Shown here piece after piece: positions 41,112 to 50,298 of a stretch of DNA of 64,000 nucleotides. The notes under the pieces are model-generated. The model saw nothing but the letters and a program-made list of their open reading frames with translations. It was not told the origin of the DNA and did not search any database. A program made the position numbers and the translations under genes. This stretch comes from Paraniabella hibiscisoli (lineage in GTDB: Bacteria; Bacteroidota; Bacteroidia; Chitinophagales; Chitinophagaceae): NCBI RefSeq assembly GCF_022512515.1, contig NZ_JAKWBK010000001.1, forward strand, positions 4,154,001 to 4,218,000. The letters run 5' to 3'. Position 1 is the first letter of the stretch, and each line of letters begins with the position of its first letter.

Positions 41112-41327
41112 ATGAATAAAGATGATTCAATGGCCCTGTCTTTTTTAAAAGTAACGTTGAATGGTGAAGAGCTGATTCTTAGTAACGTATTTGTAACCGG
41201 TGATGCCATACCTTTTTGGCAAGCGGAAAAACAAACCCTGATAGATCTGGCTTCCTGGTACTGGTATAGAGATACGGATCGGGAAGACCCTATTTACATA
41301 GTAACGGAAAGAAAGGCACTTGGTTAA
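41112..41327 (+). CDS. Small accessory protein, family 3, copy B (71 aa)
   Basis: This is the paralogue of the minus-strand gene at 36187, sharing SNVFVTGDAI and YIVTERK-type endings. It is intact and lies 15 bp before the next small gene, so the two may be cotranscribed. Function is unknown. Confidence 0.6.
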   Translation: MNKDDSMALSFLKVTLNGEELILSNVFVTGDAIPFWQAEKQTLIDLASWYWYRDTDREDPIYIVTERKALG

Positions 41328-41342
41328 ATTAAATTTGTTCTT

Positions 41343-41603
41343 ATGACCACTAGTAAAGAAGTATTTGACTATGTTAAACTATTAAGTGCTAAAACGCTTA
41401 ATCCGCAAATACGTATTCGTTTATCCGATTTATTATCTGAGTTTCCCATCTCGGCAGAAAAGGTACTTGTTCTGCTGGTAGAGTTAGAGAACAGAAGATT
41501 GATTGATATCCACAGAGGTAAGATTCCTACTATCAGTCTTACCAGGTATGGAATTCAGAATAGTAACCCAGGAGGAGGGCTTGATAGTTATGAAAACTGC
41601 TGA
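41343..41603 (+). CDS. Small winged-helix-like protein (86 aa)
   Basis: The sequence VKLLSAKTLNPQIRIRLSDLLSEFPISAEKVLVLLVELENRRLIDIHRGKIPTISLTRYGI (in segments) fits a small winged-helix DNA-binding fold: helical first half, a recognition-like helix, then a beta wing. It follows a family 3 gene by 15 bp. It may be a small transcription regulator for the array; this is structural inference only. Confidence 0.45.
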   Translation: MTTSKEVFDYVKLLSAKTLNPQIRIRLSDLLSEFPISAEKVLVLLVELENRRLIDIHRGKIPTISLTRYGIQNSNPGGGLDSYENC

Positions 41604-41634
41604 GGGGAAAATTAACCTGCCAGGCTTATACACC

Positions 41635-41774
41635 TGAAGTATATTATGAGATTTTTATGCTCACACTTTCGAAAGAGTGTAAGGTATGACCCGTTTATTG
41701 CAATAATAATATAACTGTGGTAGTGGAAAATGGGGTAAAAGTGTTATGGAATCGCCGATATTAAAACTGGGCAT
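41635..41774 (-). pseudogene. Decayed copy of very small family 4
   Basis: The minus strand reads MPSFNIGDSITLLPHF from an ATG at 41774, matching MSPLQIGDNVKLLPPF of the gene at 35908. The frame then loses similarity, while the DNA continues to resemble it (GAGCATAAAAATCTCAT against GAACATAAAAACCTAGT). A frameshift or stop has broken it. Confidence 0.6.
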
Positions 41775-41959
41775 AATTTGAAGATACGTTTTTTATAGCT
41801 TTTCCGTTGCCCGCGTTATTTTAACACAGATCATTACCTATGAATATCGAAGCATTACTACGTTAAGATACAGTTAAGTATTTCTTTTAAAGCAGTCAGA
41901 TTTCCCGGTGCACTACATTTTATTCGTCATTGGTTTTTATGTAATCTACATACGTCTTT

Positions 41960-42698
41960 TCATCTTTTCCTGACGAAAATATGCCTGACATTAGGAATGC
42001 CGGATTCGCGTTCATCAATTTCAAACCGGTCAATATCTTTGATCAAGGGAAGCAACTTTGAAAATCCAAAAATTCTCGGATCGAAGTCGGGTTTTTTCTT
42101 GATGATAAAATTACCAAGGTCTCCTAAAAAAGCCCATCCTGATTCATCTGCGAGATCTGCTATACTATCTGAAATTAATTTTACAGTATCAGGGTTGATA
42201 TTACTGTTGGATTTGTGCTTAGCTTTTTGTTTTCGACCCGGCGAAATATTTTTTCTACCGGAGGATTATTGTTGAGAATTTCCAGGTAGATGAATTGGTC
42301 ACACGCAGAAATAAAAGGCTGAGGTGTTTTTTCTCACCGAAACCAATAACCCGCATACCGGCTTCCCGTAACCTTGTAGCCAGCCGCGTGAAGTCACTAT
42401 CACTTGAAACGATACAAAATCCTGTAACTTTATCTGAATATAGAATATCCATTGCATCTATGATCAGCGCACTATCGCTGGAATTCTTTCCTTTTGTATA
42501 ACTGTATTGTTGAATAGGTGTTATGGCATTTTCTAATAGTACACTTTTCCACCCGGCTACTGTTGGTTTGGTCCAATCCGCATAGATGCGCTTTACGGTA
42601 GGTGTTCCCATCTTAGAAATTTCTTCCATCATGGCTTTTACGTTTGCGTAGGGCACGTTGTCTGCATCGATTAATACAGCAAGTTTATCATCGGTCAT
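41960..42698 (-). CDS. NYN-domain ribonuclease-like protein with C-terminal OST-HTH/LOTUS domain, two frame breaks
   Basis: The N-terminus has the PIN-like NYN fold with acidic residues: LAVLIDADNVPY, DSALIIDAMDIL and IVSSDSDFTRLATRLREAG. The following frames give TPQPFISACDQFIYLEIL and then an OST-HTH-like segment (VKLISDSIADLADESGWAFLGDLGNFIIKKKPDFDPRIFGF), ending at 41960. Indels near 42320 and 42200 split the frame. Stitched length is ~243 residues. This architecture is known for RNA-binding or nuclease proteins of the MARF1/YacP-like group. No partner genes are evident. Confidence 0.75.
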
Positions 42699-42763
42699 TT
42701 TGTGTAACAGTTTAAAGTTTAGATAGCTTGATTGACCAAGCTTTTCTTAAAGGTACTAATGTT

Positions 42764-43030
42764 TTAATTAGTGCCGTTTATTATAAATATTTTATAGGTT
42801 TTGCAACAAACAGTATCTGTGTTTATCCCGGTTCCAACAGAAGCCAAAAGAATAGTATAGCCTGGGGTTATTTCATGCCTGGACATATGATTCGTTCGTA
42901 ATAAACGGAATAGGTTAGCAATAGTAGCTACTGAACTATTGCCCAGCCATATTATGCGCATAGGCATTACATTTTCAGGTACAATAGCTCCATAAAGTTT
43001 ATAGAACCTTTGTGCGATCCCTTCATCCAT
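42764..43030 (-). pseudogene. 3-oxoacyl-ACP synthase III C-terminal remnant
   Basis: The 88-residue frame contains GNSSVATIANLFRLLRTNHMSRHEITPGYTILLASVGTGINTD (in parts), matching the last ~60 residues of KAS III, where the GN(T/S)S motif holds the catalytic Asn and GxG closes the fold. The N-terminal two thirds, with the catalytic Cys, are absent. It cannot be a functional synthase. Confidence 0.65.
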
Positions 43031-43181
43031 TTCTTATAGCCTTGGTAAAAGATGGCCCTCTTACACTTTTTTTATTAAAAAATTTCTTGTCTTCGAATAG
43101 ATAGGTAGAGCGTGTGAAAAATTGCCTGAAGCCCTGTATTGACGAATATTTGACACGTTTATTCGCAAAAGATCTATAGAC

Positions 43182-43277
43182 AAAAAGTGACTATTCCAGT
43201 CTCGGGAACGATTAAATGTTAAAATCAATGATTTATAACATTTTTATTTTTATCAGTCACGTTTTTAGTCACTTTTT
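43182..43277. repeat. 12-bp inverted repeat upstream of the integrase remnant
   Basis: AAAAAGTGACTA (43182-43193) and its exact complement TAGTCACTTTTT (43266-43277) flank ~72 bp. A second AGTCAC lies at 43256 as a direct repeat. The position just before the integrase remnant suggests arm-type or operator sites of a lost element. Confidence 0.4.
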
Positions 43278-43320
43278 ACCGCTTACGCCCACTTTATTTG
43301 ACTAAAAAAAGGCTTACAAA

Positions 43321-43542
43321 ATGACTGACATTTCAAATCATCTGAACCCCGAGCGTGTAAAAGCATTTGAATTCCTTTTATCCAAAAATCATCGGCAACG
43401 GTTTGACCTGCCTGGCTGGATTCCAACTGGCACACACATTTTTCAACTCCATCAGCAAGCTGCTTTCGAACAGTCTCTTAACAGAATTTCTTTAATACTT
43501 TGCAAAAGGAAAATCCAAACCAGAATACTGCTTAATACATGA
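43321..43542 (+). CDS. Short frame of uncertain status before the integrase remnant (73 aa)
   Basis: The frame begins MTDISNHLNPERVKAFEFLL and is hydrophilic for ~45 residues, then becomes irregular. It lacks similarity to the integrase N-terminus. It may be a truncated small gene of the same mobile element. Confidence 0.3.
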   Translation: MTDISNHLNPERVKAFEFLLSKNHRQRFDLPGWIPTGTHIFQLHQQAAFEQSLNRISLILCKRKIQTRILLNT

Positions 43543-43557
43543 TTGTATCACCTTTAA

Positions 43558-44600
43558 AATTGTGCAGTTGTGAATATCTTAGCGATTCCGAACAGAAAAG
43601 GCGACAAAATTTATATTCGTATGATCTTGGGAGCTGGGGTGCAGGCAGTTGCATAACCACCGGTGTTTTCACATATACGAGGCCAATAAATCAAAGTCAA
43701 AAAAATCACAACGCTGAAGCAATTAAGCTACTTCCTGTTAAGAAAAGTGAAGCCATATTGAACCAGCAGTCCATCGGAAAACGGTTTATTCCAAAGCATA
43801 GATTCAAAGAAATTTCCTGAATTTATTATAAAGGGTATATCAGGAAGCACAGTTGTGATAATAACAGACATTTGCAAAATAGCTTCACGCAATTTAAAAT
43901 CTTTATCGATTAGGGATATATTTCACCTACAGACATCAACGAAGAGCTTTGTTTAGATTTTAGAAAATTTCTCCTAGGATAACTTTACCGGGGAAAGGCC
44001 TATGAACTACTATGCAAGATTTAAACGAGTGGTAAAAGCCGAAACCAAGGTAAAATATTTCTTAATTAATCCGGCTGAAGATATCAACTGTAAGACTTAT
44101 CATTGTGCGCGTATTAAGGAGATTGTGGAGGCTAAAGATTATCGAAAACTACTTGCAACACCTTGTCTTAACCAGGAAGTCGGCGACGCCTTTATTTTCT
44201 GCTTATATACCGGTCTCAGATGGGCAGATGTTTCGATTTTAAAAACGATACGATATAAACGGCGAATCATTAACGAACCAGCTGATTCAAGCAAAAAACC
44301 GGGAAACCTGCGGTGCTTACATTGCATCAAAATGCACGACAAATAACATCCCTAAATCTTAGGTATTTATATAAAACTTCGATTGTAATGTAACTGGCAT
44401 AACAGATTCTTATTACAGCGTGGAGGTTAAGAAATGTTGGTGGCGCTAGTTCCGAGGGCTGGTGCTATAGTAATCACTTTTCATACTTAGATAGCGGGAT
44501 AGTTTACCTTCCAACAAATAAAAAGGGCCAGAAATTGAAAAATTCCCAGCCCGCTGCGAACGTAAAACGATTAAATAGCTATCGCAGCAACGATTGACTA
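43558..44600 (+). pseudogene. Tyrosine recombinase (integrase) remnant
   Basis: Pieces of a Bacteroidota phage-type integrase occur in order across frames: GDKIYIR, TTGVFTYTRPINQSQKNHNAEAIKLL and KSEAILNQQSIGKRFIPKHRFKE (N-terminal arm). Next are NNRHLQNSFTQFKIFID then a stop, YISPTDINEELCLDFRKFL and MNYYARFKRVVKA (SAM-like core). FIFCLYTGLRWADVSIL (catalytic Arg) and LTLHQNARQ follow. The C-terminal His-x-x-Arg and Tyr region is not recognisable. The in-frame TAG near 43915 and multiple shifts show decay. It marks the scar of a mobile element. Confidence 0.8.
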
Positions 44601-44606
44601 GTAAAT

Positions 44607-44622
44607 ATACAATCGATTTCAT
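44607..44622. promoter_or_regulatory. LacI-type operator half-matched site
   Basis: ATACAATCGATTTCAT matches 14 of 16 positions of the palindrome seen before the second SusC gene. It is ~150 bp upstream of the promoter-proximal site at 44763 and could support looping. Confidence 0.5.
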
Positions 44623-44762
44623 TTCAGATAGTAATTTGATTGCGTTTTATCTTGTTGCCTGTAATCGCCTTCCACAAGCATTATGTTATTGATCTATTCG
44701 ATCATGGGCAGAACTGAAGAATGAGCAATTAATGCGATAAATGGGAAGTTGTTGTAATTTTA

Positions 44763-44802
44763 ATACAATCGATTGCATTTTCATAAAATACACTTAGGTT
44801 TG
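44763..44802 (+). promoter_or_regulatory. LacI operator overlapping a consensus Bacteroidota promoter for transketolase
   Basis: ATACAATCGATTGCAT (44763-44778) contains the -33 TTG (44773-44775). Exactly 19 bases later lies TAGGTTTG (44795-44802), giving the consensus TTG-N19-TAnnTTTG. The start codon is at 44870. Overlap with -33 fits repression by a LacI-family protein, probably the one encoded at 58965-60018. Confidence 0.7.
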
Positions 44803-44869
44803 CATGGATTTTTCGATAGCAGGCCGGGTTCAATTACACTTCAAAAAATAAGATTTTAAATAACATTTA

Positions 44870-45721
44870 ATGAAAAAGGAATTTTCAATTACTGAATTGC
44901 AGGATGTTGCAACGCAGGTAAGGCGGGATATTGTCCGCATGGTTCACGGTTGCCAGTCGGGTCACCCCGGCGGATCGCTTGGGTGCACCGACTTTCTCGT
45001 TGCTCTTTATTTCAGGGTAATGAAGCATAATCCCTCATTTAATATGGAAGGGGCTAATGAGGATCTATTCTTCCTGTCTAATGGTCATATCTCCCCGTTA
45101 TTATATTCGGTGTTGGCTCGCAGCGGTTACTTTGATATTGCAGAGCTCAGCACATTTAGAAAAATCAATTCAAGATTACAGGGGCATCCTACCACACATG
45201 AAGGTTTGCCGGGTATTAGGATTTCGTCTGGTTCTTTAGGTCAGGGCCTTTCCGTAGCGATCGGCGCTGCCATAACCAAGAAACGAAAGGGAGATTCAAA
45301 CCTGGTTTTTTCATTACATGGCGATGGAGAATTACAGGAAGGTCAGATATGGGAGGCGGCTTTGTTTGCCCCCGCTAAAAAAATTGACAACCTCATTGTA
45401 ACGGTCGATGTAAACGGACAACAGATAGATGGATCGGTAGAAGATGTATTGTCTATGGGAGATCTGAAGGCCAAGTGGTTGGCTTTTGGCTGGGATGTGG
45501 TTGAAATGAATGGGAACCTTATGGCTGAAGTTCTGGAAGGGTTGGAATTGGCTAGAAGCAAAACTTTTAAAGGAAAACCTGTAGTGATTTTGATGAAGTC
45601 TGATATGGGACATGGCGTGAGTTTCATGACGGGCTCGCATAAATGGCATGGCGTTGCGCCTAATGATGAACAGCTTGGCATTGCACTTTCCGAACTTCCT
45701 TCAACCCTGGCAGACTATTAA
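44870..45721 (+). CDS. Transketolase, N-terminal subunit
   Basis: This intact 283-residue protein carries the ThDP-binding half of a split transketolase: SGHPGGSLGCTDFLVALYF, SSGSLGQGLSVAIGAA, HGDGELQEGQIWEAALFA and the His of HKWHGVAP. It needs the C-terminal subunit encoded 36 bp downstream. Transketolase interconverts pentose and hexose phosphates, so it processes xylulose-5-phosphate from xylan. A promoter with a LacI-type operator lies directly upstream. Confidence 0.92.
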   Translation: MKKEFSITELQDVATQVRRDIVRMVHGCQSGHPGGSLGCTDFLVALYFRVMKHNPSFNMEGANEDLFFLSNGHISPLLYSVLARSGYFDIAELSTFRKINSRLQGHPTTHEGLPGIRISSGSLGQGLSVAIGAAITKKRKGDSNLVFSLHGDGELQEGQIWEAALFAPAKKIDNLIVTVDVNGQQIDGSVEDVLSMGDLKAKWLAFGWDVVEMNGNLMAEVLEGLELARSKTFKGKPVVILMKSDMGHGVSFMTGSHKWHGVAPNDEQLGIALSELPSTLADY

Positions 45722-45757
45722 GACCTCACCAACCAATCATTTAAATAGCTTAAAACA

Positions 45758-46711
45758 ATGACTAAATATACAGTTACAGATAAGAAAGATACCCGTTCCG
45801 GATTTGGTGCGGGTTTGGTAGAAGCCGCAAGAAGAAATGACAGCGTGGTAGCACTTTGTGCAGATCTGATCGGCTCTCTGAAAATGGAAGCTTTCATTAA
45901 AGAGTTTCCCGAAAGATTTACACAGGTAGGGATCGCCGAAGCGAATATGATGGGTATCGCTGCCGGAATGTCTATTGGCGGGGAAATTCCCTTTACAGGA
46001 ACCTTTGCAAATTTTTCAACCGGCAGGGTTTATGATCAGATCCGGCAAAGCATTGCGTACAGTGGTAAGAATGTAAAGATGTGTGCTTCCCATGCGGGGC
46101 TTACATTAGGAGAAGATGGTGCAACACATCAGATACTGGAGGATATTGGTATGATGAAAATGTTGCCCGGAATGACGGTTATCAATCCCTGCGATTATAA
46201 TCAAACTAAAGCCGCCACCATAGCGATTGCTGATTTTGAAGGACCTGTTTATTTAAGGTTTGGCCGCCCGGTAGTGCCCGTTTTTACCAGCGAAGACCAG
46301 GTTTTTGAAATAGGAAAAGCATGGATGGTGAATGAAGGATCGGATGTAAGCATATTTGCTACCGGGCATTTGGTTTGGAAAGCTATTCAGGCCGCTGAAC
46401 AACTGGAAGAAATGGGCATTAAAGCAGAAATAATAAACATCCATACGATTAAGCCTTTGGATGAAGAAGCAGTTTTAAGGTCAATTGCGAAAACCAGGTG
46501 TGCCGTGAGCGCTGAAGAACATAACAGAATTGGAGGTCTGGGCGATAGTATTGCTCAACTATTAATTAAGAACGACCCGGTACCGCAGGAGTTTGTTGCA
46601 ACCAACGACAGTTTTGGCGAAAGCGGCAAACCAGCGGAGTTAATGGATAAGTATGGACTGAATGCTGCCAGCATTGTAAAAGCGGCTCAAAAGGCAATGC
46701 AGCGTAGATAA
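45758..46711 (+). CDS. Transketolase, C-terminal subunit
   Basis: This intact 317-residue protein has the pyrimidine-binding and transketolase-C domains: GIAEANMMGIAAGMSIGG with the catalytic Glu, FTGTFANFSTGRVYDQIRQS, HAGLTLGEDGATHQ and AEEHNRIGGLGDSIAQLL. It follows the N-terminal subunit by 36 bp and precedes xylose isomerase by 124 bp on the same strand. Cytoplasmic heterotetramer is expected. Confidence 0.92.
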   Translation: MTKYTVTDKKDTRSGFGAGLVEAARRNDSVVALCADLIGSLKMEAFIKEFPERFTQVGIAEANMMGIAAGMSIGGEIPFTGTFANFSTGRVYDQIRQSIAYSGKNVKMCASHAGLTLGEDGATHQILEDIGMMKMLPGMTVINPCDYNQTKAATIAIADFEGPVYLRFGRPVVPVFTSEDQVFEIGKAWMVNEGSDVSIFATGHLVWKAIQAAEQLEEMGIKAEIINIHTIKPLDEEAVLRSIAKTRCAVSAEEHNRIGGLGDSIAQLLIKNDPVPQEFVATNDSFGESGKPAELMDKYGLNAASIVKAAQKAMQRR

Positions 46712-46835
46712 ACTATTTCACCGCATTTAAGCTAGGCGTATTGGCCCTGCTGTAAGAGCAGATAAGAAAGGTAGAAATATTTGATAAAACGATTTTGCTT
46801 CTATAAATTCTAAAATTTTAAACACATAATCTATT

Positions 46836-48164
46836 ATGAGCGTATTATTAGGTGATCAGGAGTACTTTAAAAGTATTCCTCAGATAAAATATGAAGGTCC
46901 TGAGAGCGATAATCCTATGGCATTTCGCTGGTACGATGAGAACAGGGTAGTAGCTGGCAAAACATTAAAAGAGCATTTTAGGTTTGCCTGCGCCTACTGG
47001 CATTCATTCTGTAACAATGGCAACGATCCCTTTGGCCCGGGCACACATGTTTTTGGATGGAACAGTAAAACTGATGCGGTTGACAGAGCCAAAGACAAAA
47101 TGGATGCGGCTTTTGAGTTCATCACCAAAATGAACCTGCCTTTTTATTGCTTTCATGATGTAGACCTGGTAGATTACGGAACAGATGTAAATGAAAATGA
47201 CAGGCGTTTACAGGCAATAACAGCTTATGCTAAACAAAAGCAGGCTGATAGCGGGGTGAAGTTATTATGGGGCACTGCTAATGTGTTCTCCAACCCACGT
47301 TATATGAACGGCGCTTCTACCAATCCTGATTTTCATGTATTATCACATGCAGCGGCACAGGTAAAATCGGCTATTGATGCAACAATTGAGCTGGGTGGAG
47401 ATGGTTATGTTTTCTGGGGCGGGAGAGAAGGGTATATGACCCTGCTTAATACCGATATGAAAAGGGAGAAAGAGCATTTTGCCCGCTTCCTGCATACGGC
47501 CAAAGATTATGCACGTAAGAACGGATTTAAAGGTACTTTCCTGATCGAACCCAAGCCGATGGAGCCTACCAAGCACCAGTATGATTACGACTGCGAAACG
47601 GTAATTGGCTTTTTGCGTCAGTGGGATCTGCTGGGTGATTTCAAGATCAATATAGAAGTGAACCATGCCACCCTTGCGGGTCATACCTTCCAGCATGAGC
47701 TGCAGGTATCTGCTGACGCTGGCGTACTTGGATCATTAGATGCCAACAGGGGCGATTATCAAAACGGATGGGATACCGATCAGTTCCCGAATAATTTAAA
47801 TGAATTAACTGAAGCCATGCTGATCTTTATGGAAGCAGGAGGACTACAGGGTGGTGGTATTAACTTTGATGCAAAGATCCGTCGTGCATCAACTGACCCT
47901 GCTGATTTATTCTATGCACATATAGGTGGTATGGACACTTTTGCAAGAGCACTGATTACTGCAGATAAGATCCTTGCCAATTCAGATTACAGGAAATTAA
48001 AGCAGGAGCGCTATGCCTCATTTGATGGGGGCAAAGGCCAGGCTTTTGAGCAAGGGCAATTAACACTGGAAGACCTTCGTGCTTACGCGATAGAAGCCGG
48101 AGAGCCTGCTGTTAAAAGTGGTAAACAGGAATACCTGGAGAATATCATTAACAGGTTTATTTAG
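46836..48164 (+). CDS. xylA: Xylose isomerase
   Basis: This intact 442-residue protein is a class II xylose isomerase. The catalytic His region is FYCFHDVDL, followed by [27 protein letters not shown] (metal Glu), [19 protein letters not shown] and [20 protein letters not shown] (metal Asp/His). It converts D-xylose to D-xylulose. No xylulokinase gene is in the window, so phosphorylation must be encoded elsewhere. A strong terminator follows. Confidence 0.95.
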   Translation: MSVLLGDQEYFKSIPQIKYEGPESDNPMAFRWYDENRVVAGKTLKEHFRFACAYWHSFCNNGNDPFGPGTHVFGWNSKTDAVDRAKDKMDAAFEFITKMNLPFYCFHDVDLVDYGTDVNENDRRLQAITAYAKQKQADSGVKLLWGTANVFSNPRYMNGASTNPDFHVLSHAAAQVKSAIDATIELGGDGYVFWGGREGYMTLLNTDMKREKEHFARFLHTAKDYARKNGFKGTFLIEPKPMEPTKHQYDYDCETVIGFLRQWDLLGDFKINIEVNHATLAGHTFQHELQVSADAGVLGSLDANRGDYQNGWDTDQFPNNLNELTEAMLIFMEAGGLQGGGINFDAKIRRASTDPADLFYAHIGGMDTFARALITADKILANSDYRKLKQERYASFDGGKGQAFEQGQLTLEDLRAYAIEAGEPAVKSGKQEYLENIINRFI

Positions 48165-48194
48165 TTTTTAAGTTGACTTTGCAACACTTTATTC

Positions 48195-48229
48195 AAAAAT
48201 AGCCACGCTGTAAAGTGTGGCTATTTTTT
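48195..48229. terminator. Bidirectional terminator between xylA and the acetylesterase
   Basis: A 12-bp stem (AAAAATAGCCAC with GTGGCTATTTTT) with a ~10-base loop ends in a T/A run on both strands. Confidence 0.85.
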
Positions 48230-48270
48230 ATGCGCTGGTTGAACTTATAATTGAAGCATTCGTGGTATTA

Positions 48271-50203
48271 TTACTTCGTGTCTGTTCGGAACGGAACTGC
48301 AGGTAATCCTTCTTTATTAAATAAATTAGGATTTACGGGGTTGTCCGCCCAGGCATAGCGAACATATTTTGGCTCGGCAACATCTTCCGCCGAAACAATA
48401 ATGCGATCTCCATCTATAACAGCTTTGGCCCAAACAAATTGCTTGTCGGCTCCGGCAATAGCAAACTCGAAACTGGTTCGCCATCATTAGTGACAAGACC
48501 GCTACCTGAATTGGAAAAGGTGAGTACGATCTTATTACCTTCTGCTACAGAAGATAGCAGGGTAGGGCCGGCATAAACAACATCCTTTTTGTAAGCTATT
48601 TTCTCGGCCGCCAGAGCCAGTCTTTCTCCCACTTCTTTTTTACGATCGGGATGAATATCATTCCATTCTCCTAAATCGATAGCTACGGCCATTGCTGTAT
48701 TGGGTATTGCTAATGATTTTGCCTGAGCCTCCCGGAACATCGCCCAACCTGATTCTCCCGGCACATAACTATAGTCCATAAAACCGGGTAGTTGTACAAA
48801 AAAAGGGGCAGCGGGCATTGCCCATTTGGTACGCCAATCCTTGATCATGGCTGGTTGTATGCCCGAATAAGCTTCTGGTTTTCCTGCATTGCTTTCCCCC
48901 TGGTACCAGGCAAATCCTTTAAGAGAGAAGGGTATCACCGGCGATAACATCGCATTAAAAAGAGCAGCGGGCTGGTGACTGGCCTGGATGCCACCAACGC
49001 CGCTTCCCATACCGCGTACAGGCATGAAAACCTGGCCTACTTTGTATTGCCAGTAACCCGTGAGATCGAGGGTGTCTTTACCTGCTATCAACTGGTAAGC
49101 CTTATCAGGCACAAAACCACCTCTGCCGCTATTATTGGTTACCCGAATTACTACAATATTTTTTCCCGCTTTTAGCAAGCCTTCAGGAACTGCATAACGG
49201 CGTTGCGGATACATATAAGATGTGTTACCGACCCTCGAGCCGTTTATATAGCACTCGTCAGCATCAACTATCCGGCCCAGGAATACTTTGGCAGGCTTGC
49301 CGGTCATAGAGGCAGGTACTTCCACTTCTTTACGAAACCACACTACTCCGTCCAGGTTTTTAATGCCCTGGTCTTCCCAGTATCCCGGAATAGCCATGTT
49401 CCGCCATTCTTTCGTTTGATAAGAAGGATCATACCATTTTTCTTCCTGGCCTTTATCTACCGGTCGTTTAGCAGGTGTGCCGCTACCGATACCAGCGGCT
49501 CTTTTGCGTAAACTATTGATATAAGAACTGTCCTTGTTTTTTGCAATCGTACTAAGTTGCTCAGGAAACTCAGCAAACCCCTCTTCACTGGTCCATGCTT
49601 CAATGGGCGTGCCACCCCAGGTAGCATTGATGATCCCAACCGGAACCTGGTGCGCTGCTGCAATCTTGCTGGCAAAGAAATAGGCCACTACCGAAAAGTC
49701 CATCACATTGGCAGCACTAACATGCTTCCATAAGCCGGCGGGTAAATCTGCCTGCCGTTTATCCATGCTCGCCACATTAGGTATTTTAAACTGCCTGATA
49801 TTGGGATTATTAGCTTGTAATATTTTTCATCAGCATAAATAACATCATGCTGGCGCATCGTATGCTCCATATTAGACTGGCCTGAAAATAGCCAGACTTC
49901 GCCCACTAAGATATCATTCAGTACAATGTTGTTTTTGCCGGATATTTCCATCCTGTAAGGCCCGCCTGCCCGGGTAGGCGCCAGTTGCGCAGCCCATTTA
50001 CCTGAATTGTTGGTGGTGGTTTTATATACCTTATTATTGAATTTGATAGTAACTTTCTCCCCGGCTGAAGCCCACCCCCAAATATTTAATTTCGTATCAC
50101 GCTGCAAAACCATACTATCACGAATGATCCGGGGAAGATTTACCTGCGCCGGGATTGCAAGGGAAACAGATAAGAAGCAACTAGCCAATAAAACTTTTAA
50201 CAT
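48271..50203 (-). CDS. Sialate O-acetylesterase/acetylxylan-esterase-type hydrolase (CE20-like), two frame breaks
   Basis: A signal peptide (LLASCFLSVSLAIPAQ) is followed by SGNH-esterase blocks: FSGQSNME (catalytic Ser), INATWGGTPIEAWTS, WYQGESNA and DIHPDRKKEVGERLA (catalytic Asp/His). Between the halves is a beta-sandwich insertion (VWFRKEVEVPASMTG...YINGSRVG), as in CE20-type acetylesterases. Breaks near 49780 and 48470 are joined; the second continues FAIAGADKQFVWAKAVIDGDRI to 48271. Length ~644. In this operon it most likely removes acetyl groups from xylan in the periplasm rather than from sialic acid. Confidence 0.82.
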
Positions 50204-50298
50204 CGCTTTTGTTGAGTGGGTTATTCAGGTGATCAGCCTGATCTTGCATCAGGCACAACGCTAAAAACTTAAATTTCCGTAGGCAATTAGAAACTGTA

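Noticed and set aside
34900..44600. CRISPR array or active prophage in the accessory region
   Set aside because: Repeats are few, long-spaced and coding-derived, and there are no cas, capsid, portal or terminase genes; only a dead integrase is present.
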